From Limimaricola sp. G21655-S1 (GTDB taxonomy: Bacteria; Pseudomonadota; Alphaproteobacteria; Rhodobacterales; Rhodobacteraceae), in the NCBI RefSeq assembly GCF_027213785.1, contig NZ_JAPWGO010000001.1:252007-316006 (forward strand): a stretch of DNA of 64,000 nt, in the 5' to 3' direction. Of this stretch, positions 10,529 to 20,095 are shown piece after piece. The notes beneath the pieces were generated by a model that worked only from the letters and a program-made list of their open reading frames with translations, ran no database searches and had not been told where the DNA came from. Made by a program: the position numbers and the translations under genes. The first letter of the stretch is position 1. Each line of letters opens with the position of its first letter.

Positions 10529-11364
10529 CCGCGCCGATGCCGATGGATATCCTGATTCCGGCCAGCAACGAGGCCGGTCTGATCGAAGGCTGTCTCTCGG
10601 CGCTGGCCGCCAGCGAGCCGCTGCCCGCTCCCGTACGCGTCACCGTCATAGCCAATGGCTGTCGCGACGCCACCGCCGACGTCGCGCGCGCCGCCGGCGC
10701 GGCTCTTGGCGCACGCGACTGGGCGCTGCGGGTGATCGAGCTGGCGCAGGGGTCGAAGATCGCTGCGCTGAACGCGGGCGAGGCGGCGCTGACCCACCCG
10801 GCGATCCGGGTCTACCTCGATGCGGATGTGACGGTATCGCCGCCATTGCTGTTGCAATTGCACCGGGCGCTGGACCGCCCGGAGCCGCTTTATGCCAGCG
10901 GTTTGCCCCGGATCACCGGTCAGGGCCGTATCGCGCGCGCCTATGCGCGGCTCTGGGCGCGGCTGCCCTTCATGACGCATGGGGCGCCGGGTTGTGGCCT
11001 CTTCGCGGTCAATCCCGCCGGGCGGGCCCGCTGGGACATGTTCCCGGACCTCATTTCCGATGACGGTTTCGTGCGGCTGTGCTTCTCGCCGGATGAGCGG
11101 ATTGCCGTGCCGGCGCGCTACGACTGGCCCGTCGCCGAGGGGTTCGCGGCGCTGCTGCGGGTGCGCCGACGGCAGGATGCGGGCATGGCGCAGATCGCGC
11201 GATGTCACCCCGATATGCTGGCACGCGAAGACAAGCCTGCGCTCGGTCCTTGGGGCGTCGCGCGCCTCGCCCTGCGCGATCCGGCAGGGTTCGCGGTCTA
11301 TGGCGCGGTGGCGCTGGGCGTCCGGCTTCGGCCCGCCCCGTCGGACTGGAGCCGCGGCCGGTGA
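10525..11364 (+). CDS. Glycosyltransferase family 2
   Basis: A 279-aa GT-A fold enzyme. It opens with MDILIPASNEAGLIEGCLSA, then TVIANGCRDAT, and has a YLDADVTV segment providing the DxD-type metal/nucleotide-sugar motif. SDDGFVRL later marks the acceptor-side ED/DD motif. It should add one sugar to the lipid-linked repeat; donor and acceptor are unknown. The ATG overlaps the previous stop (ATGA) and its stop overlaps the GTG start of the flippase, so it sits in a continuous coupled run. A hydrophobic stretch near the C-terminus suggests membrane association. Confidence 0.85.
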   Translation: MTAPMPMDILIPASNEAGLIEGCLSALAASEPLPAPVRVTVIANGCRDATADVARAAGAALGARDWALRVIELAQGSKIAALNAGEAALTHPAIRVYLDADVTVSPPLLLQLHRALDRPEPLYASGLPRITGQGRIARAYARLWARLPFMTHGAPGCGLFAVNPAGRARWDMFPDLISDDGFVRLCFSPDERIAVPARYDWPVAEGFAALLRVRRRQDAGMAQIARCHPDMLAREDKPALGPWGVARLALRDPAGFAVYGAVALGVRLRPAPSDWSRGR

Positions 11365-12731
11365 GCGCGGCATTGATCGGTCACCTGCGCTCGCGCGGTA
11401 TCGGTGGTCGGGCGCTGCGCTCGGCCGCGATCATCATCGCGGGTTTCGGGGCGGGGCAGGGTCTGCGCCTCATCTCCAATCTCGCGCTCACCCGGCTGCT
11501 CTTTCCCGAGGCCTTTGGCACCATGGCGATCGTCATGGTCTTCATGATGGCGCTGGGCATGTTCTCGGATGTCGGCATCTCTCCCGCGATCATGCAAAGT
11601 CGGCGTGGCGACGATCCCGATTTCCTCGACACCGCCTGGACGATCCAGATCGGCCGGGGGTTGGGATTGTGGTTTGCGGCGTTGGGCCTCGCCTGGCCCG
11701 TGGCGCAGTGGTATGGCGAGCCCGACCTCGCGCGGTATCTGCCGGTGGCGGCGCTCGCGCTGATCCTCAACGGCTTCAACCCGACCAAGCTCGAAACCGC
11801 GCACCGGCATTTGCGCGCCGGTCGCGTGACACTGATCGAGCTGGCAACCCAAAGCACCCAGCTGGTCACCGGCGTCGTTCTGGCGTGGAGCTGGGGCTCG
11901 ATCTGGGCGCTGGTGGTGGCGGGGCTGGTCGGCGCGATGGCGCAGCTCGTATATCTCAACCTGTTCCTGCCGGGGCCGCGCAACCGGCTGCGCCTCGAAC
12001 CTGCCGCCGCGCGAGAGCTGGTGCATTTCGGCAAGTGGATCTTCCTCTCGACCGTGGCAGGATTCCTGCTGGGCCAGAGCGACCGGGTGCTGCTTGGGGG
12101 CTATCTCTCACTGGCGGATTTCGGGGTCTACAATATCGGCCTGTTCCTCGCGACCTTCCCCCTGCTGCTCGGCCACTTGGTAACCCGACGTGTGCTGATC
12201 CCGGTCTACCGCGAAAGCCCGCCGGCCGAGAGCCGGGCCAATTTCCTGCGGCTTCAAAGGCTCAGGACGCTGGCGACATCGGGCCTCCTCGCGGCGACGG
12301 CGGTGCTGGCGCTGTCGGGCAACCAGCTGATCGGGGTGATGTATGACGGGCGCTACGCGATGGCGGGGGGCGTGGTGGTGCTGATGGCGGTGCTGCAGAT
12401 CCCGGTGCTGGTCGGGCTGACCTACGAGCAGGCGGCACTGGCCTCGGGGCGCTCGCGCCGTTTCTTCGTGCTGCAAGCCTCGCGCGCGGGGCTGACCATC
12501 GCCGGCCTGGCGCTGGGCCTTGCCTTGGGCGGCTTTCTTGGCGGGCTGATCGGGCAGGGCGTGGCCGCGCTGCTGGCCTACCCGGTGCTGGTCTGGGTCG
12601 CACGACGAGAGAAGGCATGGGATCCGCGCCACGACGCCTTGGCTGCTCTGGCCGGAATTGCGATCGCCGCTCTGGCCCTGACATTGAACTGGCCTGCCGT
12701 GGCAGCGCTGGCTGCGGTCGCGCCGGGATAG
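11361..12731 (+). CDS. Wzx-like polysaccharide flippase (MOP superfamily)
   Basis: A 456-aa protein with about 12-14 predicted membrane segments and the PST/MOP-type opening (GQGLRLISNLALTRLLFPEA, then FGTMAIV). It contains the QSDRVLLGGYLSLADFGVYN block that is typical of polysaccharide exporters of the Wzx class. Expected role: translocating undecaprenyl-linked repeat units to the periplasm for the polymerase. The start was taken as the GTG at 11361, which overlaps the preceding TGA; the longer frame from 11202 runs inside the preceding glycosyltransferase. A 92-nt gap then separates it from the PKS. Confidence 0.88.
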   Translation: MSAALIGHLRSRGIGGRALRSAAIIIAGFGAGQGLRLISNLALTRLLFPEAFGTMAIVMVFMMALGMFSDVGISPAIMQSRRGDDPDFLDTAWTIQIGRGLGLWFAALGLAWPVAQWYGEPDLARYLPVAALALILNGFNPTKLETAHRHLRAGRVTLIELATQSTQLVTGVVLAWSWGSIWALVVAGLVGAMAQLVYLNLFLPGPRNRLRLEPAAARELVHFGKWIFLSTVAGFLLGQSDRVLLGGYLSLADFGVYNIGLFLATFPLLLGHLVTRRVLIPVYRESPPAESRANFLRLQRLRTLATSGLLAATAVLALSGNQLIGVMYDGRYAMAGGVVVLMAVLQIPVLVGLTYEQAALASGRSRRFFVLQASRAGLTIAGLALGLALGGFLGGLIGQGVAALLAYPVLVWVARREKAWDPRHDALAALAGIAIAALALTLNWPAVAALAAVAPG

Positions 12732-12810
12732 CCAGCATGTCCGCAAGCCGGTATCCCGTCGGAAAAGTGCCGCATTCGCAGTCTAGCCAGTTTGCGCAAC
12801 CACACGGGGC

Positions 12811-12820
12811 AGGGGAAGAG
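12811..12820 (+). promoter_or_regulatory. Ribosome-binding site that fixes the PKS start
   Basis: AGGGGAAGAG lies 3-10 nt before the ATG at 12824 and is far stronger than anything before the alternative in-frame ATG at 12737, which begins 5 nt after the flippase stop. Confidence 0.5.
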
Positions 12821-12823
12821 ATC

Positions 12824-15800
12824 ATGCAGGAGGCGAAGGAACGGGATACGGGCGATATCGCCATCACCGGCATGGCCGTGGACCTGCCCGGCGCTGACAC
12901 GCTCGAGGCGTTCTGGGGGATGCTGGCGGGAGGACGCAGCGCGATCCGTCGCCTTACCCCCGAAGAACTGGCCCGTGCGGGGGTGAGCGAGTCCGAGAGC
13001 CGCCGCCCCAATTACGTCCCTTTCGGCGCGCCGCTCGCGGGGCATGACCTGTTCGATGCGGGATTCTTCGGCCTGACACCGCGCGAGGCCGAGATCATGG
13101 ATCCGCAGCACCGGCGCTTCATCGAGACGGCCTGGTCGGCGCTGGAGAACGCGGGCCATGTGCCCGAAGCTTTCGCGGGCGCGATCGGAGTCTATGCGGG
13201 CTGCGGTGCCAACGACTATTACATGCGCAACATCATGGGCAATGCGGAGCTGGTGGAGAACACCGGCGCCTTCCTGTTGCGCCATACCGGCAATGACAAG
13301 GATTTCCTCGCCACCCGTCTGGCGCACATGCTCGATCTGACCGGCCCGGCGGTCTCGGTGCAGACCGCATGTTCGACTTCGCTCGTGGCCATCCACATGG
13401 CGGCGCAGGCGCTGCTGACCGGCGAATGCGACATGGCTCTGGCGGGCGGTGTCACGATCGAACAGCCGCATGGCAGGGGCTATCTGTGGCGCGAGGGAGA
13501 GATCCTGTCGCCGGATGGGGCGTGCCGCGCCTTCGATCACCGTGCCGCCGGCACCGTGTTCGGTTCGGGCGCGGCGGCGGTGGTCCTCCGCAGGCTCGAA
13601 GACGCGCTGGCCGATGGCGACCACGTCTGGGCCGTGTTGAAGGGCAGCGCCATCAATAACGACGGTGCCCGTAAGGCCAACTACCTCGCCCCCTCGGTCG
13701 AGGGGCAGGCGCGGGCGGTGGCGATGGCCCAGCGCATGGCGGGCATCGAGGCCGGTTCCATCGGTTTCGTCGAATGCCATGGTACCGGCACGCCTCTGGG
13801 CGATCCGATCGAGGTGGCGGCGCTGACCCGTGCCTTTCGCGAAACGACCGAGGCCGCCGGCTTCTGCCGGATCGGCTCGGTCAAGACCGGGATCGGTCAC
13901 ACCGACACCGCTGCCGGCGCTACGGGACTGATCAAGGCGGCGCTGGCTCTGCACCATCGGACGATTCCCGGCACGCCGGGCTTCGAAGCGCCGAACCCGG
14001 CACTGGCGCTCGACGGATCACCCTTCGAGGTCGCGGCGGAAACGACGCCCTGGCCTCGGGGCGCCACGCCCCGCCGCGCCGGGGTCAATTCGCTCGGGGT
14101 GGGTGGCACCAATGCCCACGCGGTGCTGGAGGAGGCGCCGGAGCCCGTATCCCCGGCCGAAAGCGAGTGGCCGTTCCAGCTGCTCCGGGTCTCCGGCCGC
14201 TCCCGCGCCGCGCTCGATGCCACGGCAGCGCGACTGGCGGCGCATCTGCGCGCGCATCCCGAGCAGCCGCTGGCCGATGTGGCGCATACGCTGGCGGTCG
14301 GGCGCCGGGCGCTGCCGCATCGTCGCGTGCTCGTCGCCGAAAGCCATGCCGAGGCCGCCGCATTGCTCGAACGGTCCGATCCGCGCGCCGCGCCCACGCA
14401 TCTGGCACAGGATATGCCGGAAGTGGTGTTCATGTTCCCCGGCGGCGGCGCGCAGCAACCGGGCATGGGCCGCGATCTCTACGAAACCGAGCCGGTGTTT
14501 CGAGACTGGATCGATCGCGGCTTCGCCGCCATGGGCGCCGAGGGCAAGACGTTGCGTGCGCTGTGGGACCCGGCACCCGGCGACGAGGCGCAGGCCGAGG
14601 CCATGCTGCGCCGCCCTTCGCTGCAACTGCCGCTGCTTCTGATCGTCGAGCACGCGCTGGCGCAGCTCTGGATCGGCTGGGGCGTGATGCCGGACCGGCT
14701 GGTCGGTCATTCGATGGGCGAGAACACAGCGGCGGTGCTCGCCGGTGTCATGTCCTTCGAAGAGGGTCTGGAACTGGTGCGGATGCGCGGCACGCTGTTC
14801 GAGCGGACCGAGCCCGGCGCGATGCTTTCGGTGGCGCTCGGCGCAGATGCGCTGCGCGAGGAGTTGGGCCCCGATCTCGATCTCGCGGCGATCAACGCGC
14901 CCGGTCTCTGCGTCGCCTCGGGGCCGGTGGCCGCGATCGAGGACCTTGCGGCGCGGCTCGAGCTTCGGGGAATCGAGAGCCGTCGTGTGCCGATCGAAGT
15001 CGCCGCCCATAGCCGCCTGCTCGATCCGATCCTGCCGCGCTTCGAGGCGCATCTGCGAAGCATGACGTTGTCGCCCCCGCGCATCCCGATCATCTCTAAC
15101 CGCAGCGGCCACCTCCTGACCGATGCGGAGGCGACCGATCCCGCGTACTGGGTCGGCCATCTCCGCCATGCCGTCGATTTCGACGGGGCACTCCACAACA
15201 TGGGCGAGGCCGCGCGGATCTGCATCGAGATGGGCCCCGGCGGCGTGCTTGGCATGCTGGCCGGGCAACAACCCGGGATCGGTCATGAGCGGGTGCTGCC
15301 GGGACTGCGGCCGCCGCAGGAGCCGGGCGGCGATGACCGCTGGATGGTCTTGGCGCTGGGTCGCCTATGGGCGATGGGCGGCCGCTTCGACGAGGCGCAG
15401 CTCGCGGGCGCCGGTCGCCGCCGCCTGCCGTTGCCGGGCTATGCCTTCGAGCGGACGCGTCATCATGTCGAACCGGTCCGCTCCGTGGCTGCCCCGGCCG
15501 TGGCGCCGCCGGTGCCGCGAGAGGAGGATGTCGCGCGCTGGGCCTGGCAGCCTGCTTGGGTGCGCCGCTATCCCGAGGGCACATTCGAGGCAGGGGACGA
15601 CCTCGCGGAACTGCCGCCCGAGACCTGGCTCATCTTTCTCGATCGCACCGGGCTGGGGGCCGCCCTTGCGACGCGGCTGCGGGCTACGGGGCACCGTGTC
15701 GCGACCGTGACGGCGGCCGGGTTCGAGGCGCGCGCCGGCAGCGATAGCTGGCAGCTGCCGCCGGAGGCGGGCCAAGCGCCCGTCGAGCGCCTCTTGACGG

Positions 15801-18800
15801 CGCTTGAGCGCGAAGATCTGCTGCCGGACCGGGTGCTGCACCTGTGGAGCGTCACCGAGGCCACCGGTCCGGACCTGTCGCCGCTGCACGTCCAGTTGCT
15901 GCAGGAGCGCGGCTTCCTGAGCCTCATGCATCTCGCGCAGGCTTGGCACGCCACGCAGGGCGACAGGCCATTGCGTCTTTTGGCGGTAAGCAGCGGTGCG
16001 CATGCCGTGCGCCCGGGCGAGCGGCCCGATCCGGCCAAGGCGATGCTCGACGGGCCCGCGCTGGTGATCCCGAGGGAACTGCCGGGACTTGCCTGTTCGC
16101 GGCTCGATCTCGCGCCGCCGCGCCGCGCCACGCTTCGATCTCAGGTCGAGGCGGTGCTGGAAGAGGCGCTATCGCCGCCCGAATCCGCGCCGGTGGCTTG
16201 GCGCGACGGCATTCGCCGGGTCCGGACGCCGCAGCGCGCCGCACTCCCCGCGACGCCCAGGCTACCATTGCGTCGCGGCGGTGCGGTACTGATCACCGGC
16301 GGCCTTGGCGGTATCGGCCTGACCTTGGCCGAAACCCTGATCCGCGATTGGGACGCGCCAGTTGCGATCATCTCGCGCAGACCCCTGCCTGCGCGCGAAG
16401 ATTGGTCCAGCCATGTCGCCACGGGCGGTCCGATGTCCGAGTCGCTGCGTGCGCTGCTGCGGCTCGAGGCCTTGGGCGGGCGGATCGAAAGCTATTGCGC
16501 CGATATCACCGATCCCGATGCGATGCGCACCGCCCTTGCCGAGGCCGAGGCAAGGCTCGGTCCGATCAGCGGCGTGATCCATGCTGCCGGACGTCTTGAC
16601 GACGCGCCGGTGCTGGGCCGCGCGGCCGAGGCGAGCGAGGCGGTGATCGCGCCCAAGCTGCAAGGGCTGATGGTGCTCGACACGCTGTTCCCCGATGGTC
16701 GGCTCGACTGGATGGCCCTCTGCGCCTCCAGTTCGGCCTGGACCACTCCGGCGGGGCAGGCGGATTACGTTGCCGCAAACGCCGCACTCGACGCCTTTGC
16801 GCTGGCCCGCTCGGGCGGCGCGACTCGTGTGGTGGCGATCGACTGGGGCATCTGGGCCGATACCGGCATGGCAGCCGGGGCGGCCGTGCCGGATGCGGGA
16901 GAGGCGGCGGGCGCGCCCACTGCCCTGCCGATGCTGGAGCGTCGCGAGATCATCGAGACCGCGATCGGCGAGGAAACTGTCTTCACGGCTCGGTGGACGC
17001 CTTCCGAGCGTTGGTTTCTCGACCAGCATCGGACAAGGGCGGGTGACGCCTTGCTGCCCGGCGCGGGCTATGCCGAGCTTCTGGCCGAGGCGGTCGGCCC
17101 CGAGGGCTTCACGCCGTTCGAACTGCGCGATCTGCGGTTCTTGGCCCCGCTGCGCACGCCCGATGGCGGCGCGACCCGGCTGCGGCTGCGGCTGTCGCCG
17201 GGCGACGACGCAGGCAGGGTCGAGGTCGAGGCCGCGCCACCGGGCGAGCCATGGGGACCTGTCGCCATGGCCCGGCTGCTGGCGACAGGTGGCACACCGG
17301 GCCGCATCGATCCGGCGGCCATCGCAGCGCGGCTGCCGGCGCCCGGACCGCTGAGCCTGCCGCAGGCGGTGCATCTCGATTTCGGGGCGCAGTGGCAGGT
17401 CACGGGCGAGGCGGCGCTGAGCGAGGATGAAGGGCTGGCTCGGCTTCGGCTGCCGCCGGATGCCAGCACCGGCCTCGCGCTGCATCCGGGGCTCTTGGAC
17501 ATCGCAACCGGCTGGGCGATCGGAATGATCGCGGGCTATGATCCGGCGCGGCTCTGGGTGCCGGCGGGCTATGCGCGGCTGAGCGTCCATGCGCCGTTGC
17601 CTTCGGAGATCCTGAGCCATGTCCGGCTGGTCGAACAGGCGACCGGCAGGGCCCGGTTCGACATCGTGCTGGCCACCCTCGAGGGCGAGATTTGTGCCGA
17701 TATGTCCGGCTTCGAGCTGCACCTGCTGCCGGCGGAGGCCGGTTTTGCCGCCGGCGCGACGGCCATGACCTTGGAACAGCCAGTGCCGCAGGACCGGCTG
17801 AGCGATGCCCGCCGCCATGGCATCCGGCGCGAGGAGGGCGGGCGCGCCTTCATCGCGGCGATGGGGGCGGGGCTGTCGCAGGTCGCCATGACGGCGCAGC
17901 CGTTGCCCGCGCTGATCGGGGAGGCGGCGGTGTCGCCTCCGGCTTCGGAACCGGTCGCGCCCGCCGATCCTGTCGCCGCCGGGTTCGAGACCGAGATGGA
18001 AGCGCGGCTCGCCGCGCAATGGAGCGCGCTGCTCGGCGTGGCCGATATCGGTCCAGATGACAGCTTCTTCGACCTTGGTGGACATTCACTGATCGCGGTT
18101 CGGCTCTTCGCGGCGATAAGGCGGGAAACCGGTACCGCGCTGCCGATCTCGGCGCTGTTCGAAACGCCGACGATCCGCGGCCTCGCGGCGCGGCTTGCAG
18201 GAGACGCCTCCGCTCCGGCAGCAGTGGAGGCGACCGGAAGGCCGGGCGCGGCCCCGGCGATGATCTCCGGCCTAGGCGACGCGGTGCATCTCGTGCCGCT
18301 GAGCCAAGGCGGCCCGGGGGCGCCGCTTTTCCTCGCGGCGGGCATGTTCGGCAACGTGATGAACCTGCGTCATCTCGCGCAGCATCTGGGCGAAGACCGG
18401 CCGGTCTGGGGTCTGCAGGCACGCGGCGTCGCCGGCGATGTCCCGCCGCATCAGGATTTCGTCGCGGCGGCACGCGATTGCCTTGCCGAAATGCGTCGCG
18501 TTCATCCCGACGGGCCTTGGTTGCTAGGCGGCTATTCGGGCGGTGGCATCACGGCACTCGAAATCGCCCGGCAGCTGCGCGCAGAAGGCGACAAGGCGGA
18601 GGCGTTGCTGTTGCTCGATACGCCGCTGCCGGTCCGGCCGTCGCTAAGTCTGCGTGACCGGATCGCGATCCAGGCGATCGAGCTGCGCAGGGGAGGGCTG
18701 CGCTATCCAGCGCAGTGGGCATCGCGGCGCCTGCGCTGGGAGATCGACCGCCGCCGCTTTGGGCGAGACGCCGCGCGCCCGGTCGAAAATCAAGCGGACG

Positions 18801-19120
18801 CCGCTCTGGAAACCGCCTTCTACGTCGCCTCCGCCGCCTATAGATTGGAGCCTTGGGACGGGCCCATGACGCTGTTCCGACCGCCGCTGAAGGGGCAATG
18901 GCGATTGCCGGGCGGGCGACTAGTGAACAAGGAACGGCAATACGTGGTGCATGACAATTACTGGGGCGAATGGGCGTCCGCGCTCGAAGTGGTCGAAGTG
19001 CCGGGCGATCACGACACCATGGTGCTCGAACCCAATGCGCGCGCTCTCGCGGCCCGGATGAAGGCGGCGCTCGAAAGCGCCGTCGCTGGGGACGTGCCGA
19101 AACTACATGCGGCGGAGTAG
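12824..19120 (+). CDS. Type I polyketide synthase, KS-AT-KR-DH-ACP-TE
   Basis: A 2098-aa single-module PKS. The KS (about 10-430) has the Cys183-His319-His359 triad (TACSTS, HGTGT, GIGHTDTAAG). The AT (about 530-830) has GHSMGE with Ser630, and VAAHSR in place of HAFH/YASH, so its extender unit cannot be assigned. The KR (about 1150-1350) has the NADPH loop TGGLGGIG, Tyr1315, and LDD in AGRLDDAPV, the signature of B-type stereochemistry. A DH-like double hot-dog region (about 1385-1660) has His1402 and Asp1559, but spacing HRTRAGDALLP and Gly where DxxxQ normally ends. The ACP Ser1755 is in DLGGHSL; the thioesterase Ser1905 is in GYSGG with a late His in GDHDT. The usual reducing order places DH before KR, so this order is atypical. 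The TE suggests that it releases its own product. ATG 12824 was chosen for its strong Shine-Dalgarno site. Confidence 0.93.
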   Translation: MQEAKERDTGDIAITGMAVDLPGADTLEAFWGMLAGGRSAIRRLTPEELARAGVSESESRRPNYVPFGAPLAGHDLFDAGFFGLTPREAEIMDPQHRRFIETAWSALENAGHVPEAFAGAIGVYAGCGANDYYMRNIMGNAELVENTGAFLLRHTGNDKDFLATRLAHMLDLTGPAVSVQTACSTSLVAIHMAAQALLTGECDMALAGGVTIEQPHGRGYLWREGEILSPDGACRAFDHRAAGTVFGSGAAAVVLRRLEDALADGDHVWAVLKGSAINNDGARKANYLAPSVEGQARAVAMAQRMAGIEAGSIGFVECHGTGTPLGDPIEVAALTRAFRETTEAAGFCRIGSVKTGIGHTDTAAGATGLIKAALALHHRTIPGTPGFEAPNPALALDGSPFEVAAETTPWPRGATPRRAGVNSLGVGGTNAHAVLEEAPEPVSPAESEWPFQLLRVSGRSRAALDATAARLAAHLRAHPEQPLADVAHTLAVGRRALPHRRVLVAESHAEAAALLERSDPRAAPTHLAQDMPEVVFMFPGGGAQQPGMGRDLYETEPVFRDWIDRGFAAMGAEGKTLRALWDPAPGDEAQAEAMLRRPSLQLPLLLIVEHALAQLWIGWGVMPDRLVGHSMGENTAAVLAGVMSFEEGLELVRMRGTLFERTEPGAMLSVALGADALREELGPDLDLAAINAPGLCVASGPVAAIEDLAARLELRGIESRRVPIEVAAHSRLLDPILPRFEAHLRSMTLSPPRIPIISNRSGHLLTDAEATDPAYWVGHLRHAVDFDGALHNMGEAARICIEMGPGGVLGMLAGQQPGIGHERVLPGLRPPQEPGGDDRWMVLALGRLWAMGGRFDEAQLAGAGRRRLPLPGYAFERTRHHVEPVRSVAAPAVAPPVPREEDVARWAWQPAWVRRYPEGTFEAGDDLAELPPETWLIFLDRTGLGAALATRLRATGHRVATVTAAGFEARAGSDSWQLPPEAGQAPVERLLTALEREDLLPDRVLHLWSVTEATGPDLSPLHVQLLQERGFLSLMHLAQAWHATQGDRPLRLLAVSSGAHAVRPGERPDPAKAMLDGPALVIPRELPGLACSRLDLAPPRRATLRSQVEAVLEEALSPPESAPVAWRDGIRRVRTPQRAALPATPRLPLRRGGAVLITGGLGGIGLTLAETLIRDWDAPVAIISRRPLPAREDWSSHVATGGPMSESLRALLRLEALGGRIESYCADITDPDAMRTALAEAEARLGPISGVIHAAGRLDDAPVLGRAAEASEAVIAPKLQGLMVLDTLFPDGRLDWMALCASSSAWTTPAGQADYVAANAALDAFALARSGGATRVVAIDWGIWADTGMAAGAAVPDAGEAAGAPTALPMLERREIIETAIGEETVFTARWTPSERWFLDQHRTRAGDALLPGAGYAELLAEAVGPEGFTPFELRDLRFLAPLRTPDGGATRLRLRLSPGDDAGRVEVEAAPPGEPWGPVAMARLLATGGTPGRIDPAAIAARLPAPGPLSLPQAVHLDFGAQWQVTGEAALSEDEGLARLRLPPDASTGLALHPGLLDIATGWAIGMIAGYDPARLWVPAGYARLSVHAPLPSEILSHVRLVEQATGRARFDIVLATLEGEICADMSGFELHLLPAEAGFAAGATAMTLEQPVPQDRLSDARRHGIRREEGGRAFIAAMGAGLSQVAMTAQPLPALIGEAAVSPPASEPVAPADPVAAGFETEMEARLAAQWSALLGVADIGPDDSFFDLGGHSLIAVRLFAAIRRETGTALPISALFETPTIRGLAARLAGDASAPAAVEATGRPGAAPAMISGLGDAVHLVPLSQGGPGAPLFLAAGMFGNVMNLRHLAQHLGEDRPVWGLQARGVAGDVPPHQDFVAAARDCLAEMRRVHPDGPWLLGGYSGGGITALEIARQLRAEGDKAEALLLLDTPLPVRPSLSLRDRIAIQAIELRRGGLRYPAQWASRRLRWEIDRRRFGRDAARPVENQADAALETAFYVASAAYRLEPWDGPMTLFRPPLKGQWRLPGGRLVNKERQYVVHDNYWGEWASALEVVEVPGDHDTMVLEPNARALAARMKAALESAVAGDVPKLHAAE

Positions 19121-19126
19121 CGCGCG

Positions 19127-20095
19127 ATGACATCTGTTCTGACGGTGATCCTGAACTGGCGCACGCCGGAGATGACACTGCGCGCCGCCGAAAGCGCGGT
19201 GGCCGCGATGGCCGGGATCGAGGGCGGGATCGTGATCGTCGACAACGATTCCGGCGATGGCTCGGAAGAGCGGCTGCGCGCCGGCGTGGCCGCGCGCGGC
19301 TGGGGGGACCGGGTGCGCGTGGTGCAATCCGGCCGCAATGGTGGCTTCGGCGCGGGCAACAACGCGGGCATCCGCGACGCCCTCGCCAAGGGCGAGCGTC
19401 CGGACCTTGTCTACATCCTCAACTCCGACGCCTTTCCCGAGCCCGGGGCGATCGCCGCTCTCGTCAAGCACTTGGCGGACCATCCCGCGGCTGGTCTTGC
19501 CGGGAGCCTGATAAGCGATCCGGACGGCACGCCGCATCTCGCGGCCTTCCGCTTTCCCTCGCTCTTGTCCGAGATCGAGGGACCGTTGCGTTTCGGCCCT
19601 GTCTCGCGGCTTTTGTCGCGACGAAGGGTATGGATGGAGGTGCCGGAGCAGACCTGTCGGGTGGACTGGGTCTCGGGGGCCAGCCTGATGATCCGGCACG
19701 AACTGTTCGAGCGGATCGGCGGTTTCGACGAAACCTTCTTTCTCTACTTCGAGGAAACCGACCTTTGTCGCCGCGCGCGCGACGCGGGCTTCGAGACCCA
19801 TTTCGTGCGCGAAAGCCGCGTCACCCATATCGGATCGGTCTCGACCAGGATGAACGAGTGGCGCCGCGTTCCCGACTACTGGTTCGAGTCGCGCCGGCAC
19901 TATTTCCGCAAGCATCACGGCGATGCGGGTGCGGCCGTAGCGACGCTGCTGCATCTCGCGGCAGGGGGGCTTCACCGGCTTCGCTGCGTTGCGATGCGGC
20001 GCGATCCGGGCGATCCGCCGCGATATCTGCGCGACTTGCTGCGTCACGAATTGCGTCATTTGCGGGCGACCCGGGCAAGGGAGGAGGCGGCATGA
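19127..20095 (+). CDS. Glycosyltransferase family 2 (rhamnosyltransferase-like) between PKS and NRPS
   Basis: A 322-aa enzyme beginning MTSVLTVILNWRTPEMTLRA. It has VIVDNDSGDGS and YILNSDAFPEPGAIA (NSD replacing DxD), and the acceptor/base motif GGFDETFFLYFEETDLCRRA that is common in dTDP-rhamnosyl and related transferases. It starts 6 nt after the PKS stop behind a GGAG site, and its stop overlaps the NRPS start (ATGA). Such tight placement between the PKS and NRPS suggests that it glycosylates the product of one of them or acts on the same repeat unit, which is inference. Confidence 0.87.
   Translation: MTSVLTVILNWRTPEMTLRAAESAVAAMAGIEGGIVIVDNDSGDGSEERLRAGVAARGWGDRVRVVQSGRNGGFGAGNNAGIRDALAKGERPDLVYILNSDAFPEPGAIAALVKHLADHPAAGLAGSLISDPDGTPHLAAFRFPSLLSEIEGPLRFGPVSRLLSRRRVWMEVPEQTCRVDWVSGASLMIRHELFERIGGFDETFFLYFEETDLCRRARDAGFETHFVRESRVTHIGSVSTRMNEWRRVPDYWFESRRHYFRKHHGDAGAAVATLLHLAAGGLHRLRCVAMRRDPGDPPRYLRDLLRHELRHLRATRAREEAA

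Noticed and set aside
16262-18085. Long minus-strand ORF of 607 codons inside the PKS
   Set aside because: Antisense shadow of continuous PKS domains with conserved catalytic residues on the + strand.
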